5,570 bases of DNA from Planctomycetota bacterium (GTDB taxonomy: Bacteria > Planctomycetota > Brocadiia > JAJRTI01), in contig JAJRTI010000520.1 of the NCBI GenBank assembly GCA_024278415.1, positions 1 through 5,570 on the forward strand, given 5' to 3'. The translations under genes and the position numbers were made by a program. Position 1 is the first letter of the stretch, and the number at the start of each line of letters is the position of its first letter. This document shows positions 5,396-5,570 of this stretch, one piece after another. Below the pieces are notes generated by a model. That model did not search any database. It saw only the letters and a program-made list of their open reading frames with translations, and had not been told where the DNA came from.

Positions 5396-5530
5396 GGCGT
5401 AAGCCTTGGGAACGCTGATCGCGTCGTTGACAGAGCCCCGCAAGGGGCGACAGTACCGTGCGAACGTGGCATACTGTCGCCTCTACGAGGCTTTGGCGCC
5501 GTTGCCTGTTGCTTACCCAAGGCTCACGCC
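5396..5530. repeat. About 135-bp imperfect palindrome with internal hairpins
   Basis: The outer arms GGCGTAAGCCTTGGGAACGC (5396-5415) and the reverse complement of 5511-5530 agree at 17 of 20 bases. The inner arms GGCGACAGTA (5446-5455) and TACTGTCGCC (5472-5481) are a perfect 10-bp inverted repeat around a 16-base centre, in register with the outer arms to within one base. Each arm also has its own hairpin next to the inner repeat: GCCCC, GCAA, GGGGC (5435-5448) and GCCTC, TAC, GAGGC (5479-5491). The segments between (about 5416-5434 and 5492-5510) do not pair well. It looks like two inverted copies of one repeat unit. No open frame in it looks coding. Confidence 0.6.
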
Positions 5531-5562
5531 TTGGGCTATTCACTGTCGCCCCGTTGGGGCTT
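5516..5562 (+). repeat. GC-hairpin intergenic repeat, forward copy with second hairpin
   Basis: A perfect 8-bp hairpin, CCCAAGGC, loop TCAC, GCCTTGGG (5516-5535), runs into GGGCTATTCACTG (5533-5545) and then the hairpin GCCCC, GTT, GGGGC (5548-5560). The segment ACTGTCGCC at 5543-5551, with its stem, repeats the one at 5474-5491 69 bases earlier. The first hairpin is also the right outer arm of the large palindrome. The window ends ten bases later, so the unit may continue. Confidence 0.6.
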
Positions 5563-5570
5563 CCGAAGGC

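Noticed and set aside
4942..5520. Minus-strand open frame of 192 codons reaching into the 3' non-coding region
   Set aside because: The translation is low-complexity Ala/Ser/Arg/Pro, runs through several palindromes and ends inside flotillin B; no ribosome site was seen.
5334..5562. CRISPR array, suggested by repeated GC hairpin units
   Set aside because: The units are in both orientations, unevenly spaced and only partly alike; there are no uniform spacers and no cas genes.

Overview
The window is GC-rich (around 60% by eye) bacterial DNA. It carries four convincing genes, all with Shine-Dalgarno sites, and three non-coding stretches rich in short palindromes. The secreted DUF1961 (YesU-like) protein and the GC-hairpin intergenic repeats would suit an environmental bacterium of the Planctomycetota, Lentisphaerota or Hydrogenedentota kind. 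No marker gene here settles the phylum, so that placement is a weak inference.

Layout. Bases 1-160 are non-coding and hold a repeat hairpin and a palindrome. A minus-strand gene (161-1105) encodes an exported DUF1961-type beta-sandwich protein with an unusually long central insertion. A 290-bp divergent intergenic region follows, with a good sigma70-like promoter for the minus-strand gene and a compound dyad with a weak promoter match in front of the plus-strand genes. On the plus strand come an NfeD1b/YqiJ-like membrane protein with a C-terminal OB fold (1396-2109), a 416-bp gap with no gene but many inverted repeats and hairpins, then two SPFH/flotillin-family proteins (2526-3899 and 3896-5158) overlapping by ATGA. 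The last 412 bases are non-coding and contain a roughly 135-bp imperfect palindrome and more copies of the repeat.

How the genes fit together. NfeD1b-type proteins are known genomic and physical partners of flotillins (YuaF-FloT in Bacillus, YqiJ-YqiK in Escherichia coli). The three plus-strand genes are therefore best read as one membrane-microdomain module. Its distinguishing feature is two divergent flotillins that are translationally coupled, which suggests a hetero-oligomeric SPFH assembly, by analogy with HflK/HflC or eukaryotic flotillin-1/2. The DUF1961 gene is divergent and probably functionally separate, with a likely carbohydrate-related role.

The most interesting non-coding signal is a recurring core, GGGCYATTSACTG, found at three places and in degenerate form at a fourth. 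At three of these four places it is followed at fixed distance by a 5-bp GC stem with a 3-base loop. This points to a dispersed palindromic repeat family. No CRISPR array, tRNA, rRNA, transposase or integrase is visible.
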